Positions 9,601-20,982 of a DNA stretch of 64,000 nt are shown here, in pieces. Position numbers and translations under genes: made by a program. Under the pieces are notes generated by a model. That model had not been told where the DNA came from and did no database searches. It saw nothing but the letters and a program-made list of their open reading frames with translations. Source of the stretch: Polynucleobacter cosmopolitanus (GTDB lineage: Bacteria; Pseudomonadota; Gammaproteobacteria; Burkholderiales; Burkholderiaceae); the NCBI RefSeq assembly GCF_002224225.1, contig NZ_NJGG01000001.1, positions 463,374 to 527,373 of the forward strand. Direction: 5' to 3'. The first letter of the stretch is position 1; each line of letters starts with the position of its first letter.

Positions 9601-10938
9601 ATGGCCATTGCATCTCCAACCCTCTCAAGCATGAAATCAGGAAGCAAGTTCGCCGACTTACGTCGTCGCTTGATTTTCTTGGTTTTGGCTTTGTTGGTTT
9701 TCCGCATTGGCGCGCATATTCCGGTTCCGGGTATTGACCCAGACCAATTGGCTCAATTATTTGATAGCCAAAGCGGTGGAATTCTTGGCATGTTCAACTT
9801 GTTCTCAGGTGGAGCACTTTCAAGATTCACGGTTTTTGCACTTGGAATCATGCCTTACATTTCTGCATCGATCATCATGCAGTTATTGACCATCGTTCTT
9901 CCAACATTGGAAGCAATGAAAAAAGAAGGTCAGGCAGGACAAAGAAAAATCACGCAATACACACGTTATGCAACTTTGGTATTAGCAACATTCCAAGCGC
10001 TTGGTATTGCGATTGCATTAGAAGCACAAGCAGGTTTGGTGATTGATCCAGGCTTTACATTCCGCATGAACACGGTGATCACACTTGTTACAGGAACAAT
10101 GTTCTTGATGTGGTTGGGTGAGCAAATCACTGAGCGTGGTTTGGGCAATGGTATTTCAATCATCATTTTCGGCGGTATTGCTGCTGGATTACCTGGTGCA
10201 CTTGGTGGTTTATTTGAGTTGGTAAGAACTGGTTCAATGAGCGCGCTATCAGCTATTTTGATTGTTGCAATCGTTATCGCCGTAACTTATTTTGTGGTGT
10301 TTGTAGAGCGTGGTCAGCGTCGTGTGTTGGTTAACTACGCCAAACGTCAAGTTGGTAACAAGGTATATGGTGGCCAAGCTTCTCATTTGCCATTGAAGTT
10401 AAACATGGCAGGCGTAATTCCTCCAATTTTTGCTTCATCGATTATTTTGTTCCCGGCAACTATTGCAGGTTGGTTCACAGCAGGTGAGACAACAAGTTCT
10501 GTGACTTTATTTATTAAAGATTTGGCGGCAACTTTGTCACCAGGTCAGCCAGTTTATATTTTGATGTATGCATTAGCGATTATTTTCTTCTGTTTCTTCT
10601 ACACAGCAATGGTATTTAACAGCAGAGATACAGCAGACAACCTCAAGAAGAGCGGCGCTTTTGTTCCAGGTATTCGTCCTGGCGATCAGACCGCCCGTTA
10701 CGTTGATAAGATTTTGACGCGCTTGACATTGATCGGTGCTGCTTACATGGTTTTAGTTTGTTTGTTGCCAGAGTTTTTGGTGTTGCGTTGGAACGTGCCG
10801 TTCTACTTCGGTGGAACATCACTTCTGATCATCGTGGTTGTGACAATGGACTTCATGGCCCAAGTTCAGTCATACATGATGCAGCAGCAATATGATTCAC
10901 TGTTGAAGAAGGCTAACTTCAAAATGGGTAACTCGTAA
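9601..10938 (+). CDS. secY: Preprotein translocase channel subunit SecY
   Basis: SecY forms the protein-conducting channel of the inner membrane with SecE and SecG and works with SecA or the ribosome. The 445-residue product has ten hydrophobic segments. Diagnostic stretches are the first periplasmic loop [15 protein letters not shown]2 with [15 protein letters not shown], and the cytosolic loop [23 protein letters not shown]. It follows rplO by 13 nt. Its location in the ribosomal operon links export capacity to ribosome supply. Confidence 0.99.
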   Translation: MAIASPTLSSMKSGSKFADLRRRLIFLVLALLVFRIGAHIPVPGIDPDQLAQLFDSQSGGILGMFNLFSGGALSRFTVFALGIMPYISASIIMQLLTIVLPTLEAMKKEGQAGQRKITQYTRYATLVLATFQALGIAIALEAQAGLVIDPGFTFRMNTVITLVTGTMFLMWLGEQITERGLGNGISIIIFGGIAAGLPGALGGLFELVRTGSMSALSAILIVAIVIAVTYFVVFVERGQRRVLVNYAKRQVGNKVYGGQASHLPLKLNMAGVIPPIFASSIILFPATIAGWFTAGETTSSVTLFIKDLAATLSPGQPVYILMYALAIIFFCFFYTAMVFNSRDTADNLKKSGAFVPGIRPGDQTARYVDKILTRLTLIGAAYMVLVCLLPEFLVLRWNVPFYFGGTSLLIIVVVTMDFMAQVQSYMMQQQYDSLLKKANFKMGNS

Positions 10939-10943
10939 GCTAT

Positions 10944-11162
10944 ATGGCAAAAGATGATGTCATACAAATGGCTGGCGAGATTGTTGAAAACTTGCCTAAT
11001 GCCATGTTTCGTGTGAAATTAGAAAACGGACATGTGGTGTTGGGACATATCTCAGGAAAAATGCGTATGCACTATATCCGCATTCTTCCTGGCGACAAAG
11101 TGACTGTGGAGCTTACTCCATACGACTTGTCAAAAGCGCGAATTGTGTTCCGCGCGAAGTAG
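10944..11162 (+). CDS. infA: Translation initiation factor IF-1
   Basis: IF-1 binds the 30S A site during initiation. The 72-residue S1/OB-fold protein matches the family over its length ([18 protein letters not shown], then [19 protein letters not shown]). Located between secY and rpmJ as in many betaproteobacteria. Confidence 0.98.
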   Translation: MAKDDVIQMAGEIVENLPNAMFRVKLENGHVVLGHISGKMRMHYIRILPGDKVTVELTPYDLSKARIVFRAK

Positions 11163-11189
11163 TAACTAATTGTATAGAAGAGGTTAATT

Positions 11190-11306
11190 ATGAAAGTTTT
11201 GGCATCTGTAAAGTGTATCTGCCGCAACTGCAAGATTATTAAACGCAAGCGCGTGGTCCGAGTGATCTGTTCATCAGATGCTCGTCACAAGCAGCGTCAG
11301 GGTTAA
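11190..11306 (+). CDS. rpmJ: 50S ribosomal protein L36 (zinc-binding form)
   Basis: A 38-residue product in the expected infA-rpmJ-rpsM order, behind an AGAGG ribosome site. It keeps all four zinc ligands: Cys11, Cys14, Cys27 and His33. It ends KQRQG like other L36 proteins. The zinc-binding form suggests that zinc-free paralogues, if any, lie elsewhere. Confidence 0.97.
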   Translation: MKVLASVKCICRNCKIIKRKRVVRVICSSDARHKQRQG

Positions 11307-11338
11307 TAAGAAGCCGTCTCAAAAAAGAGGAACGTTAC

Positions 11339-11704
11339 ATGGCACGTATCGCAGGGGTAAACATCCCAAATCATCAACACACCGTTATTGGTCTAACGGC
11401 TATTTTTGGCATTGGCAATTCATTGGCTCGCAAAATTTGCGAAGCTTCTGGTGTTGCAATTAACAAAAAAGTTAAAGATCTAAACGATGCTGATTTAGAA
11501 AAACTTCGTGAAGAGGTAGGCAGGTTCACTGTTGAAGGTGACTTGCGTCGTGAAGTGACAATGAACATCAAGCGCCTAATGGACTTAGGTTGCTACCGTG
11601 GTCTGCGTCATCGCAAAGGCTTGCCAATGCGCGGTCAACGCACACGCACTAATGCTCGTACACGCAAAGGCCCTCGTAAGGCCGGTATTGCACTTAAGAA
11701 ATAA
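11339..11704 (+). CDS. rpsM: 30S ribosomal protein S13
   Basis: S13 (121 residues) joins the 30S head to L5 and contacts P-site tRNA. It starts [20 protein letters not shown] and has the basic tail motif [29 protein letters not shown] precedes the ATG. First gene of the alpha-type group. Confidence 0.98.
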   Translation: MARIAGVNIPNHQHTVIGLTAIFGIGNSLARKICEASGVAINKKVKDLNDADLEKLREEVGRFTVEGDLRREVTMNIKRLMDLGCYRGLRHRKGLPMRGQRTRTNARTRKGPRKAGIALKK

Positions 11705-11720
11705 TTAGGAAGAGCTGACA

Positions 11721-12122
11721 ATGGCAAAACCACAACAAAACAACGCGGCTCGCGCCCGTAAAAAAGTTAAAAAGAATATTGCTGACGGCATTGCGCACGT
11801 TCACGCATCATTCAATAACACTATCGTGACTATCACTGATCGCCAAGGCAATGCTTTGTCATGGGCAACATCAGGTGGTCAAGGTTTTAAAGGTTCTCGT
11901 AAATCTACACCGTTTGCCGCACAGGTAGCAGCTGAAGTTGCTGGCCGCGCAGCGATTGAGTGTGGCATCAAGAACTTGGCAGTTGAGATCAAGGGTCCAG
12001 GCCCAGGTCGCGAATCTGCTGTTCGTGCTTTGAATGCTCTTGGCATCAAAATCACGGAAATCCAGGACGTTACGCCAGTTCCGCACAATGGCTGCCGTCC
12101 TCCAAAGCGTCGTCGTATCTAA
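11721..12122 (+). CDS. rpsK: 30S ribosomal protein S11
   Basis: S11 (133 residues) lies on the platform near the E site. Signatures are [18 protein letters not shown] and the C-terminal [16 protein letters not shown]. It is followed by an 84-nt structured gap before rpsD. Confidence 0.98.
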   Translation: MAKPQQNNAARARKKVKKNIADGIAHVHASFNNTIVTITDRQGNALSWATSGGQGFKGSRKSTPFAAQVAAEVAGRAAIECGIKNLAVEIKGPGPGRESAVRALNALGIKITEIQDVTPVPHNGCRPPKRRRI

Positions 12123-12141
12123 TTTTTTAATCAAGCCCACC

Positions 12142-12189
12142 GTCCATTGCTACCAGAGAATGGACTCACCCTCAGTTTTTAACTGAAGG
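12142..12189 (+). promoter_or_regulatory. Two hairpins in the rpsD leader
   Basis: In the rpsK-rpsD gap a 7-bp stem GTCCATT / AATGGAC (12142-12165, 10-nt loop) is followed by TCAGTT-TTT-AACTGA (12172-12186), extendable by two C-G pairs to 12189. The second has no trailing T-run, so it is not a simple terminator. S4 represses its own operon through mRNA structure in several bacteria, so an S4-binding leader is a reasonable but untested reading. Confidence 0.45.
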
Positions 12190-12206
12190 CAAAGAAAGGA
12201 TGAATC

Positions 12207-12830
12207 GTGGCACGTTACATAGGCCCTAAAGCCAAACTATCACGTCGGGAAGGTACCGACTTATTTCTAAAGAGCACACGTCGCTCTTTATCAGACAAAT
12301 GCAAGCTTGACACTAAGCCAGGTCAACATGGCCGCACATCTGGTGCGCGTACATCTGACTACGGTAATCAGTTACGTGAAAAGCAAAAAGTTAAGCGTAT
12401 TTACGGTGTATTGGAGCGTCAGTTCCGCCGTTATTTCGCTGAAGCTGAGCGTCGCAAAGGCAACACAGGTGAAAACTTGTTGATGTTGTTGGAGTCACGT
12501 TTAGACAACGTTGTATACCGTATGGGTTTTGGCTCAACACGCGCCGAAGCACGTCAATTGGTTTCTCACAAAGCAATTTTGTTGAATGGTAATGTTGCAA
12601 ACATTCCTTCAATGCAAGTTCGTCCAGGTGACGTTATTGCAATTCGTGAAAAAGCTAAAAAACAAACTCGTATTCAAGAGTCTTTAGGTCTTGTTGCTCA
12701 GTCAGCTGATGTTAGCTGGGTGAACGTAGACGCTACTAAATTAGAAGGCACATTCAAGCAAGCCCCTGATCGTGAAGACATCGGTGGCGATATCAATGAA
12801 AGCTTGATCGTCGAACTTTACTCACGTTAA
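12207..12830 (+). CDS. rpsD: 30S ribosomal protein S4
   Basis: S4 (207 residues) initiates 30S assembly at the 16S five-way junction. It starts [20 protein letters not shown] and has the S4 RNA-binding domain ([20 protein letters not shown]) at about residues 96-115. The start is GTG at 12207 with AGGATGA upstream. A structured leader separates it from rpsK. Confidence 0.98.
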   Translation: MARYIGPKAKLSRREGTDLFLKSTRRSLSDKCKLDTKPGQHGRTSGARTSDYGNQLREKQKVKRIYGVLERQFRRYFAEAERRKGNTGENLLMLLESRLDNVVYRMGFGSTRAEARQLVSHKAILLNGNVANIPSMQVRPGDVIAIREKAKKQTRIQESLGLVAQSADVSWVNVDATKLEGTFKQAPDREDIGGDINESLIVELYSR

Positions 12831-12857
12831 TGTGTCGCCCTCTTAAGGAATAAATAT

Positions 12858-13838
12858 ATGCAAAACACACTGCTGAAGCCGAAAATTATTTCCGTAGAAG
12901 CGCTTGCAGAAAACCAAGCGAAAGTAGTTATGGAGCCGTTTGAACGCGGTTATGGCCATACCTTGGGTAATGCCTTGCGTCGTGTGCTTTTGTCGTCTAT
13001 GGTAGGTTGTGCTCCAACAGAAGTCAGCATTGCTGGCGTTGTTCACGAGTACTCAACAATTGATGGCGTGCAAGAAGACGTTGTTAACCTATTATTGAAC
13101 CTCAAAGGCATCGTTTTTAAATTAGAACAGCGTGATGAAGTAACCATCAACTTGCGCAAAGAAGGCGCAGGCGTTGTTTTGGCAAAAGACATTGAATTGC
13201 CTCACGATGTTGAAATCATCAATCCTGATCACGTGATCGCTCACTTATCTGCAAACGGTAAGTTAGATATGCAGATCAAGATTGAAAAAGGACGTGGCTA
13301 TGTTCCTGGCAACGTTCGTAAATATCAAGATGAATCTTCAAAGACGATTGGTAGCATTGTTCTAGATGCTTCATTCAGTCCAGTTCGTCGTGTTAGCTAT
13401 GCCGTTGAATCAGCTCGTGTTGAGCAACGCACAGACTTAGATCGCTTGGTCATGACAATTGAAACGAATGGTGTATTAACACCAGAAGAAGCAATTCGTC
13501 AGTCAGCTAGCATCTTGGTTGATCAGTTAGTGGTATTTGCACAACTAGAAGGTACGCAAGCTGCAGGCGATTTGGCTCCAAGTCGTTCACCAGCTGTTGA
13601 CCCAATGTTGATGAGACCTGTTGATGATCTTGAGTTAACAGTTCGCTCTGCAAATTGCTTAAAAGCTGAAAACATTTACTACATCGGTGACCTCATTCAA
13701 CGCACTGAGAACGAGTTGTTAAAGACTCCAAATCTTGGCCGCAAATCATTGAATGAAATTAAAGATGTCTTGGCCGCTCGCGGTCTGACCTTGGGCATGA
13801 AGCTAGATAACTGGCCTCCTGCAGGTCTTGAGAAATAA
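12858..13838 (+). CDS. rpoA: RNA polymerase subunit alpha
   Basis: The alpha subunit dimerises to nucleate RNA polymerase assembly, and its C-terminal domain contacts UP elements and activators. The 326-residue protein has the N-terminal dimerisation domain ([17 protein letters not shown]) and the C-terminal domain with [16 protein letters not shown] and [26 protein letters not shown] precedes the ATG. Placed between rpsD and rplQ as usual. Confidence 0.99.
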   Translation: MQNTLLKPKIISVEALAENQAKVVMEPFERGYGHTLGNALRRVLLSSMVGCAPTEVSIAGVVHEYSTIDGVQEDVVNLLLNLKGIVFKLEQRDEVTINLRKEGAGVVLAKDIELPHDVEIINPDHVIAHLSANGKLDMQIKIEKGRGYVPGNVRKYQDESSKTIGSIVLDASFSPVRRVSYAVESARVEQRTDLDRLVMTIETNGVLTPEEAIRQSASILVDQLVVFAQLEGTQAAGDLAPSRSPAVDPMLMRPVDDLELTVRSANCLKAENIYYIGDLIQRTENELLKTPNLGRKSLNEIKDVLAARGLTLGMKLDNWPPAGLEK

Positions 13839-13856
13839 TAGAAAGGAAGAGCCACC

Positions 13857-14243
13857 ATGCGTCACGGAAACGGACTTCGTAAATTAAATCGTACATCCTC
13901 ACATCGTTTAGCGATGTTGCGCAACATGTCTAATTCATTGTTGCAGCACGAGGTCATTAAAACAACTTTGCCAAAAGCTAAAGAGTTGCGTCGTGTAGTT
14001 GAGCCGCTCATTACTTTAGGTAAAAAAGATAACTTGGCTAACCGCCGTTTAGCATTTGATCGTTTGCGCGATCGTGAAATGGTTACCAAACTCTTCACAG
14101 AGTTAGGCCCACGTTTTGCTACACGTCCAGGCGGCTATTTGCGTATTTTGAAGTTCGGCTTCCGCGTGGGTGACAATGCACCTATGGCTTTGGTTGAGCT
14201 TTTGGATCGCCCAGAAGTCACAGAAGCACCAGCAGCAGAATAA
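13857..14243 (+). CDS. rplQ: 50S ribosomal protein L17
   Basis: L17 (128 residues) is the last gene of the ribosomal cluster. It starts [20 protein letters not shown] and ends with an acidic Ala/Pro/Glu tail. A strong intrinsic terminator follows within 20 nt. Confidence 0.98.
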   Translation: MRHGNGLRKLNRTSSHRLAMLRNMSNSLLQHEVIKTTLPKAKELRRVVEPLITLGKKDNLANRRLAFDRLRDREMVTKLFTELGPRFATRPGGYLRILKFGFRVGDNAPMALVELLDRPEVTEAPAAE

Positions 14244-14258
14244 AGCTCGCTGTTCAAT

Positions 14259-14287
14259 AAAAAAGCCTGGTTTTGCCAGGCTTTTTT
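14259..14287 (+). terminator. Intrinsic terminator of the ribosomal cluster
   Basis: The stem AAAAAGCCTGG / CCAGGCTTTTT around a 5-nt loop is followed by a T-run (to 14287). It closes the unit after rplQ. The T/A-rich flanks would let it work on both strands. Confidence 0.85.
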
Positions 14288-14306
14288 GTTTGGAAGATAA
14301 TGGGTG

Positions 14307-14636
14307 ATGGATTCAATTTATCTGATCATTACAACCGTCGCGAAACAAGAGGATGCCAAGAAGTTGGCAGATCTGGCCATAGAAAAAAATATAGCTGGCT
14401 GCGCGCAAATACAGTCTCAGTGCATTTCTATTTATCGTTGGCAAGGTCAAATTGAAACGGCAACTGAATTCCCGGTTCATTTCAAAACAAATGAAGCTAA
14501 TAAACAAGCCCTGATGAGCTTGCTGAAACAAAACCACCCTTATGATGTCCCTGAAATTATTTGCATCAAGATAGATGATGTCGACTCAGATTATGCTGAG
14601 TGGCTGAATGCACAGATAAATAGCAAGAATGATTAA
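14307..14636 (+). CDS. cutA: Divalent-cation tolerance protein CutA
   Basis: A 109-residue trimeric CutA1-family protein, linked to copper and other metal tolerance; the exact biochemical role is unsettled. Family marks are the early ITTVAKQEDAKKLADLAIEK, the AGCAQI strand, SIYRWQGQIE, and the late HPYDVPEII. GTG at 14304 directly precedes the chosen ATG and is a possible alternative. The gene overlaps dsbD by 8 nt; the cutA-dsbD pair is conserved in many proteobacteria. Confidence 0.93.
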   Translation: MDSIYLIITTVAKQEDAKKLADLAIEKNIAGCAQIQSQCISIYRWQGQIETATEFPVHFKTNEANKQALMSLLKQNHPYDVPEIICIKIDDVDSDYAEWLNAQINSKND

Positions 14637-16263
14637 AAAATTACTGATTACCATTGCTTTACTCTTTGGAGCGACAGCGGCTCAGGCGCAAAATTTTCTA
14701 GCACCTGAACAAGCGTTTCAGGTCAGCGCTGAATATCAGTCTAAGCAAAAAATTATTTTGAATGTAAAGCCTGCAAAGGGCTATTACATCTATCGTGAGT
14801 CAATCAAGTTCAAGCTTGTAAAAAACAATGGCGATTTTTCGCTGGGTGCCCCACAACTACCGCAGGGAAAAATTAAATTCGATGAGAACTTTGGCAAAGA
14901 ATTAGAAACATACCCAAAAGATTTCAGCATATTGCTTCCTTTAGTGAATAATAAAGATGCTTCAGGAATGATCTTGAGCATGGAGTTACAAGGTTGTGCT
15001 GATAAGGGAATTTGTTACCCTCCCATGGAGTTAAGGTTCACTCTGTCAGGTCTGCAATCAGTTGTTAATGGTGTTTTGTATGAGGAAACTGCAGAAGCTG
15101 AATCAGGTTTACCCAAAAAATTAGGCTTAGCAGATCTTTGGTCTGCCAGAGATGATGCTGGATTATTAACTGGCATGTTGCAAAATATTTCTCCAATTAT
15201 TTTGCTGGGTTCATTTTTTATTTTGGGCCTCGCGATGGCTTTAACGCCTTGCGTACTACCAATGTTGCCAATCATGTCGAGTGTGATATTTGGCTCAAAG
15301 ACAAATCGACATCGCGATATATCTAAGTTCAGGTCATCCGTGCTGGCTTTGTCGTATGTGTTCGGCATGGCCATCATGTACAGCGTGGCTGGCATGATCA
15401 CAGCAGCGCTTGGCGCAAATATTCAGGCTTGGTTACAAAACCCATGGGTATTGAGCGTATTTGCATTGATGTTATTGGCATTGGCAGCAAGTCTCTTTGG
15501 TTTTTATGAATTACGCTTACCGCAATCGATACACAACAAAATTGATCGCATAGCCGGTAAGCAAGAGGGTGGAAGTGTGATTGGGGCATTCATGTTGGGT
15601 GCTATTTCAACGCTCATCGCAAGTCCATGTGTCACAGCACCTTTAGCTGGAGTGTTGGCATTCATTGCGCAAACAGGTTCAATCCCAATGGGGGGCATCT
15701 TATTGTTTGTGATGGCCTTGGGTATGGGCTTACCATTGATGCTTTTGGCGATTGGTGCAAAGGGCATCATTCCTAAAGCAGGTGCTTGGATGACAGTTGT
15801 CCAAAAATTATTTGGTGTCATGTTGGTGGCTCTGGCTGTTTGGGTTGCAATGCCAATATTCACAAGCTCTAAAACATCAAGTAATGAAGCGATACATCAA
15901 CTTGAATCGGGATTGGTGGTCCAGCGGGTTACGAATTCTGCACAATTAGATGCCCTATTGAATCAAGCAAAGCAAAAGGGCCAGCCAGTTTTATTGGATT
16001 TCTATGCGGACTGGTGTGTGACGTGTAAAGAAATGGAATTGCTGACTTTTAGCAATGAGAAGGTCAAAGCAGCGCTGAGCACTTATCAGTTGATTCAGAT
16101 AGATGTCACAAAAAATACGGTGGAGCATCAGCGCATATTGAAGCAATATGCATTGTTTGGGCCACCCGCCATTTTGTTTTTTGACGCAAATGGCGATGAA
16201 AAAATAGCTAGAAGAGTGATTGGATTTATGAAAGCAGAGCGCTTTTTAGAGCGCCTGCAATAA
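14629..16263 (+). CDS. dsbD: Thiol:disulfide interchange protein DsbD
   Basis: DsbD carries electrons from cytosolic thioredoxin across the inner membrane to periplasmic reductases such as DsbC and cytochrome c assembly factors. The 544-residue product has a signal peptide (residues 1-20), an N-terminal alpha domain with Cys123/Cys129, a membrane domain from about residue 185 to 410 with the redox pair Cys208/Cys334, and a C-terminal thioredoxin-like gamma domain with Cys463-Val-Thr-Cys466. All six redox cysteines are therefore present. It overlaps the end of cutA. The resB/ccsB heme-ligation genes a few kilobases away are likely functional partners. Confidence 0.96.
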   Translation: MIKKLLITIALLFGATAAQAQNFLAPEQAFQVSAEYQSKQKIILNVKPAKGYYIYRESIKFKLVKNNGDFSLGAPQLPQGKIKFDENFGKELETYPKDFSILLPLVNNKDASGMILSMELQGCADKGICYPPMELRFTLSGLQSVVNGVLYEETAEAESGLPKKLGLADLWSARDDAGLLTGMLQNISPIILLGSFFILGLAMALTPCVLPMLPIMSSVIFGSKTNRHRDISKFRSSVLALSYVFGMAIMYSVAGMITAALGANIQAWLQNPWVLSVFALMLLALAASLFGFYELRLPQSIHNKIDRIAGKQEGGSVIGAFMLGAISTLIASPCVTAPLAGVLAFIAQTGSIPMGGILLFVMALGMGLPLMLLAIGAKGIIPKAGAWMTVVQKLFGVMLVALAVWVAMPIFTSSKTSSNEAIHQLESGLVVQRVTNSAQLDALLNQAKQKGQPVLLDFYADWCVTCKEMELLTFSNEKVKAALSTYQLIQIDVTKNTVEHQRILKQYALFGPPAILFFDANGDEKIARRVIGFMKAERFLERLQ

Positions 16264-16277
16264 ATCTAGCCGGTAAT

Positions 16278-17962
<1,685 letters not shown>

Positions 17963-18072
17963 AGATGTTTATGGGTTAGACCTATTGTAAAATCTAACGC
18001 TGTTAATTAGTTGTTTAGTTAAAAATAAAGATTTAAGAATCTTCGCATCATATACATACAGGTGAGAGCACA

Positions 18073-18750
18073 ATGCGTCAAATATTTTCCGTTACATTAA
18101 AAACTTTGGTGATTGCCTTGGGTTTATCTTTGGTAAATCCTTCATTTGCAGCTGATCCTGCTGCTGCGCCAGCTGGTCCAGCAAAGGCTGATGTTGCTAA
18201 AGGTGAAGCTTTGTACAACGCAGGCGACGCAAAGCGTGGTCTTGCAGCGTGTATGGGTTGCCATGGCCCTAATGGCGTGAGTGGTGGTGGTACCTATCCT
18301 AAATTGGCTGGTCAGCATGCTGCATACACAGTGAAACAATTAAAAGATTACAAGGCTGGTAAAGATCGTCCTAACGCAATCATGGGTGCTTTCGCTGGAA
18401 TGATGACAGAGGAAGACATGATCAACGTTGCGGCCTATTTAGAAAAGCAAACACCTGGTTTGGGTACCGCTAAAAATAAAGCCAGCATTGAATTGGGTCA
18501 AAAGATTTACCGTGGTGGTATTGCTTCTAAGCAAGTACCAGCATGCGCAGCTTGTCATGCACCTAATGGCGCAGGCATTCCATCACAGTATCCGCGCCTA
18601 TCAGGTCAGTGGGCTGAATACACTGAAGCTCAGTTAGTTGCATACCGTCAAGGTGAGCGCAAGAACAGCGTGCAGATGACTGGAATTGCCTCTAGAATGT
18701 CAGATGCAGAGATTAAAGCTGTGTCAGATTACATCGCCGGCTTGCGTTAA
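18073..18750 (+). CDS. Diheme cytochrome c4
   Basis: A periplasmic electron carrier that passes electrons from the bc1 complex to terminal oxidases such as cbb3. The 225-residue product has a signal peptide ending near residue 27 (PSFAADP) and two c-type heme sites, Cys60-Met-Gly-Cys63-His64 and Cys158-Ala-Ala-Cys161-His162, in tandem homologous domains. Both domains carry downstream Met residues that can serve as axial ligands. AGGTGAG precedes the ATG. It stands just before the resB-ccsB assembly genes its maturation requires. Confidence 0.95.
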   Translation: MRQIFSVTLKTLVIALGLSLVNPSFAADPAAAPAGPAKADVAKGEALYNAGDAKRGLAACMGCHGPNGVSGGGTYPKLAGQHAAYTVKQLKDYKAGKDRPNAIMGAFAGMMTEEDMINVAAYLEKQTPGLGTAKNKASIELGQKIYRGGIASKQVPACAACHAPNGAGIPSQYPRLSGQWAEYTEAQLVAYRQGERKNSVQMTGIASRMSDAEIKAVSDYIAGLR

Positions 18751-18781
18751 TTTATTCATTAAGTAGCTCTCAATAAGAAGG

Positions 18782-18817
18782 GCCCACGAACATTGTTTGT
18801 GGGCTTTTTATTTTTTT
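18782..18817 (+). terminator. Intrinsic terminator after cytochrome c4
   Basis: GCCCAC / GTGGGC (18782-18804) with an inner AAC/GTT extension and an ATT loop, followed by TTTTTATTTTTTT. It separates the abundant cytochrome c4 transcript from resB, which begins 12 nt later. Confidence 0.85.
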
Positions 18818-18828
18818 AAAAGAAGGTT

Positions 18829-20982
18829 ATGTCGAACACGGTTCTTGTGGCATCTGATAGTCGTTTGAAAAGATTTAATCGAGCCAGCGTCGAGTTGCTA
18901 TCGTCGATGCGTTTTGCGATTGCATTGCTAACAATCATTTCAATTGCAAGCATCATTGGAACGGTCATTAAGCAAGGCGAACCTTACACCAACTATGTGA
19001 ATCAATTCGGCCCATTTTGGGCGGAGATTTTCAACGGCCTAGGATTGTTTGCGGTTTATACAGCATGGTGGTTCTTGCTGATCTTGGCATTTCTAGTTGT
19101 ATCAGTGTCTTTCTGCGTGTTACGCAATGCCCCAAAGATGTTGGCCGAAATTCGTGCTTGGAAAGAGCATGTTCATGAAGGTGGATTAAGGGCACTTCAT
19201 CATCATTTTGAATTTTCTACTGGCAATCTTTCTACTCAAGCAGCCGCAGCAAAAATCGCTGATCAGTTAGCAAAAGAAGGTTACTCAGTTAAGACTTTGG
19301 TTTCTGAAGACAGTTCTAGAGTACTTGCAAAAAAAGGCGCAGCCAGTAAGTGGGGCTACATCTTCGCGCACAGCGCGATTGTTTTGATTTGTTTGGGTGG
19401 TTTGTTGGATGGTGATTTGTTCACGCGCGGGCAAATTTGGTTTGGTGGAAAAAGCGTTCTTCCAGAGAGTACTCAAGGAATGTTGATTTCAGATATTCCA
19501 AGTGAACATAAATTAAGTGAAGCCAATCCTAGCTATCGAGCAAATATTTTTGTTCCCGAAGGTGGCACGAGTGCAACTGCGCTTTTGAGCTCAACCAGCG
19601 GCAGCATCATTCAAGAGTTGCCATTTTTAATTTCATTGAAAAAATTCCACGTGGAATATTACAGCACTGGAATGCCAAAGTTATTCATGAGTGAAGTGCT
19701 CATCAAAGATTTGGATACGGGCAAAGAAACAGAGGCAAAAATCAAGGTGAATGAGCCAATGATTCACCGAGGCGTTGCTATTTATCAATCAAGCTTTGAA
19801 GATGGTGGTTCTAAATTAAAGTTGCGCGCATACCCCATGCATGGAGCTGCTAATTCTATTCAATCAAGCTTTATTGTTAATGGCGATGTTGGCCAAAGTA
19901 CCAAGCTAAAGTCCAGTGATGGCACAAGTTATACCCTCGAGTTCAGCGGCTTTAGGCCAACCAACGTTGAAAATATATCGAATGCATCAGGCCAGACTGA
20001 TGTCAGAGGGGTTGCTACGCAAGATTCAGATGCGGGATTGAAAAAGGTATTCAGTGATCGCTTGGGTTCTGCTGCAAAAACCAGCAAGCCAGTTGATTTA
20101 AAAAATGTGGGTCCATCCGTTCAATATAAATTGAGAGATGCTGCTGGACAGGCTCGTGAATACAGCAACTACATGCAACCCTTATTCATCGATGAAATGC
20201 CGATGTTCATGTTTGGGGTAAGGCAGAGTTCGGCTGAAGAATTTAAATACTTGCGCATACCAGCAGATGCAAATCTAAGCTTGAACGAGTGGTTAACTTT
20301 GAGAACTCTGTTGCAAGATGCGGGTGCGCGTCAACGTGCTGTGCAGCGCTTCATTGCGACCATCGGTCAGCAACAAGGTTTTGCTGGCGCGCCACAAATG
20401 TTGACGCAATTAAAAGAAAGCGCCAGCAGATCGATTGAGTTGTTTTCTGGGTCAACTGCATTTGCTGTTAATCAAGCAAAAGAAGCCGGTATCAAGCCAG
20501 GTGGTTTTGCTGCTTTAGGCTCGTTCATTGATAAAGCTGTTCCAGAGGCTGAGCAACAAAAAGCAGCCGAAGTGGTATTGAAAGTATTGAATGGGGTTAT
20601 TTGGGAGCTGTGGCAAGAAGCCAGGGCACAACTCAAATTGCCGCCTGCTAAAAATGACATGGAAAGTCAGCGCTTCATTCAGGCTGCAACTTCCGCTTTA
20701 TCAGACGCTAATTTTTATCCTGCCCCTTTGGTCTTTCAACTGGATTCTTTTGAAGAGGTCAAGGCCAGCGTCTTTCAGGTCACCAGATCCCCTGGCAAGA
20801 ACATGGTTTATCTAGGTTGTTTACTATTGACCCTGGGTATTTTTGCAATGTTCTATTTGCCAGAGAGAAGAATCTGGGTCAGAAGTCTATCAAATGGCAA
20901 GCAACTATTTGCTATGTCGACATCCAGAAAAACTTTGGATTTTGAAAAAGAGTTTGAAAAATATCAGAAAGATTTTCAATAA
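18829..20982 (+). CDS. resB: Cytochrome c biogenesis protein ResB (Ccs1)
   Basis: With CcsB it forms the System II heme-transport and ligation complex that attaches heme to exported apocytochromes. The 717-residue protein has three N-terminal membrane segments (about 28-48, 78-98 and 176-196), a large periplasmic domain, and a C-terminal membrane segment near 655-675 (VYLGCLLLTLGIFAMFYLP). It overlaps ccsB by one base. Confidence 0.95.
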   Translation: MSNTVLVASDSRLKRFNRASVELLSSMRFAIALLTIISIASIIGTVIKQGEPYTNYVNQFGPFWAEIFNGLGLFAVYTAWWFLLILAFLVVSVSFCVLRNAPKMLAEIRAWKEHVHEGGLRALHHHFEFSTGNLSTQAAAAKIADQLAKEGYSVKTLVSEDSSRVLAKKGAASKWGYIFAHSAIVLICLGGLLDGDLFTRGQIWFGGKSVLPESTQGMLISDIPSEHKLSEANPSYRANIFVPEGGTSATALLSSTSGSIIQELPFLISLKKFHVEYYSTGMPKLFMSEVLIKDLDTGKETEAKIKVNEPMIHRGVAIYQSSFEDGGSKLKLRAYPMHGAANSIQSSFIVNGDVGQSTKLKSSDGTSYTLEFSGFRPTNVENISNASGQTDVRGVATQDSDAGLKKVFSDRLGSAAKTSKPVDLKNVGPSVQYKLRDAAGQAREYSNYMQPLFIDEMPMFMFGVRQSSAEEFKYLRIPADANLSLNEWLTLRTLLQDAGARQRAVQRFIATIGQQQGFAGAPQMLTQLKESASRSIELFSGSTAFAVNQAKEAGIKPGGFAALGSFIDKAVPEAEQQKAAEVVLKVLNGVIWELWQEARAQLKLPPAKNDMESQRFIQAATSALSDANFYPAPLVFQLDSFEEVKASVFQVTRSPGKNMVYLGCLLLTLGIFAMFYLPERRIWVRSLSNGKQLFAMSTSRKTLDFEKEFEKYQKDFQ

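Noticed and set aside
15504..15863. Long open frame on the minus strand inside dsbD
   Set aside because: It lies fully inside dsbD, whose frame has all six redox cysteines and membrane segments. The opposite frame is a codon-bias shadow.
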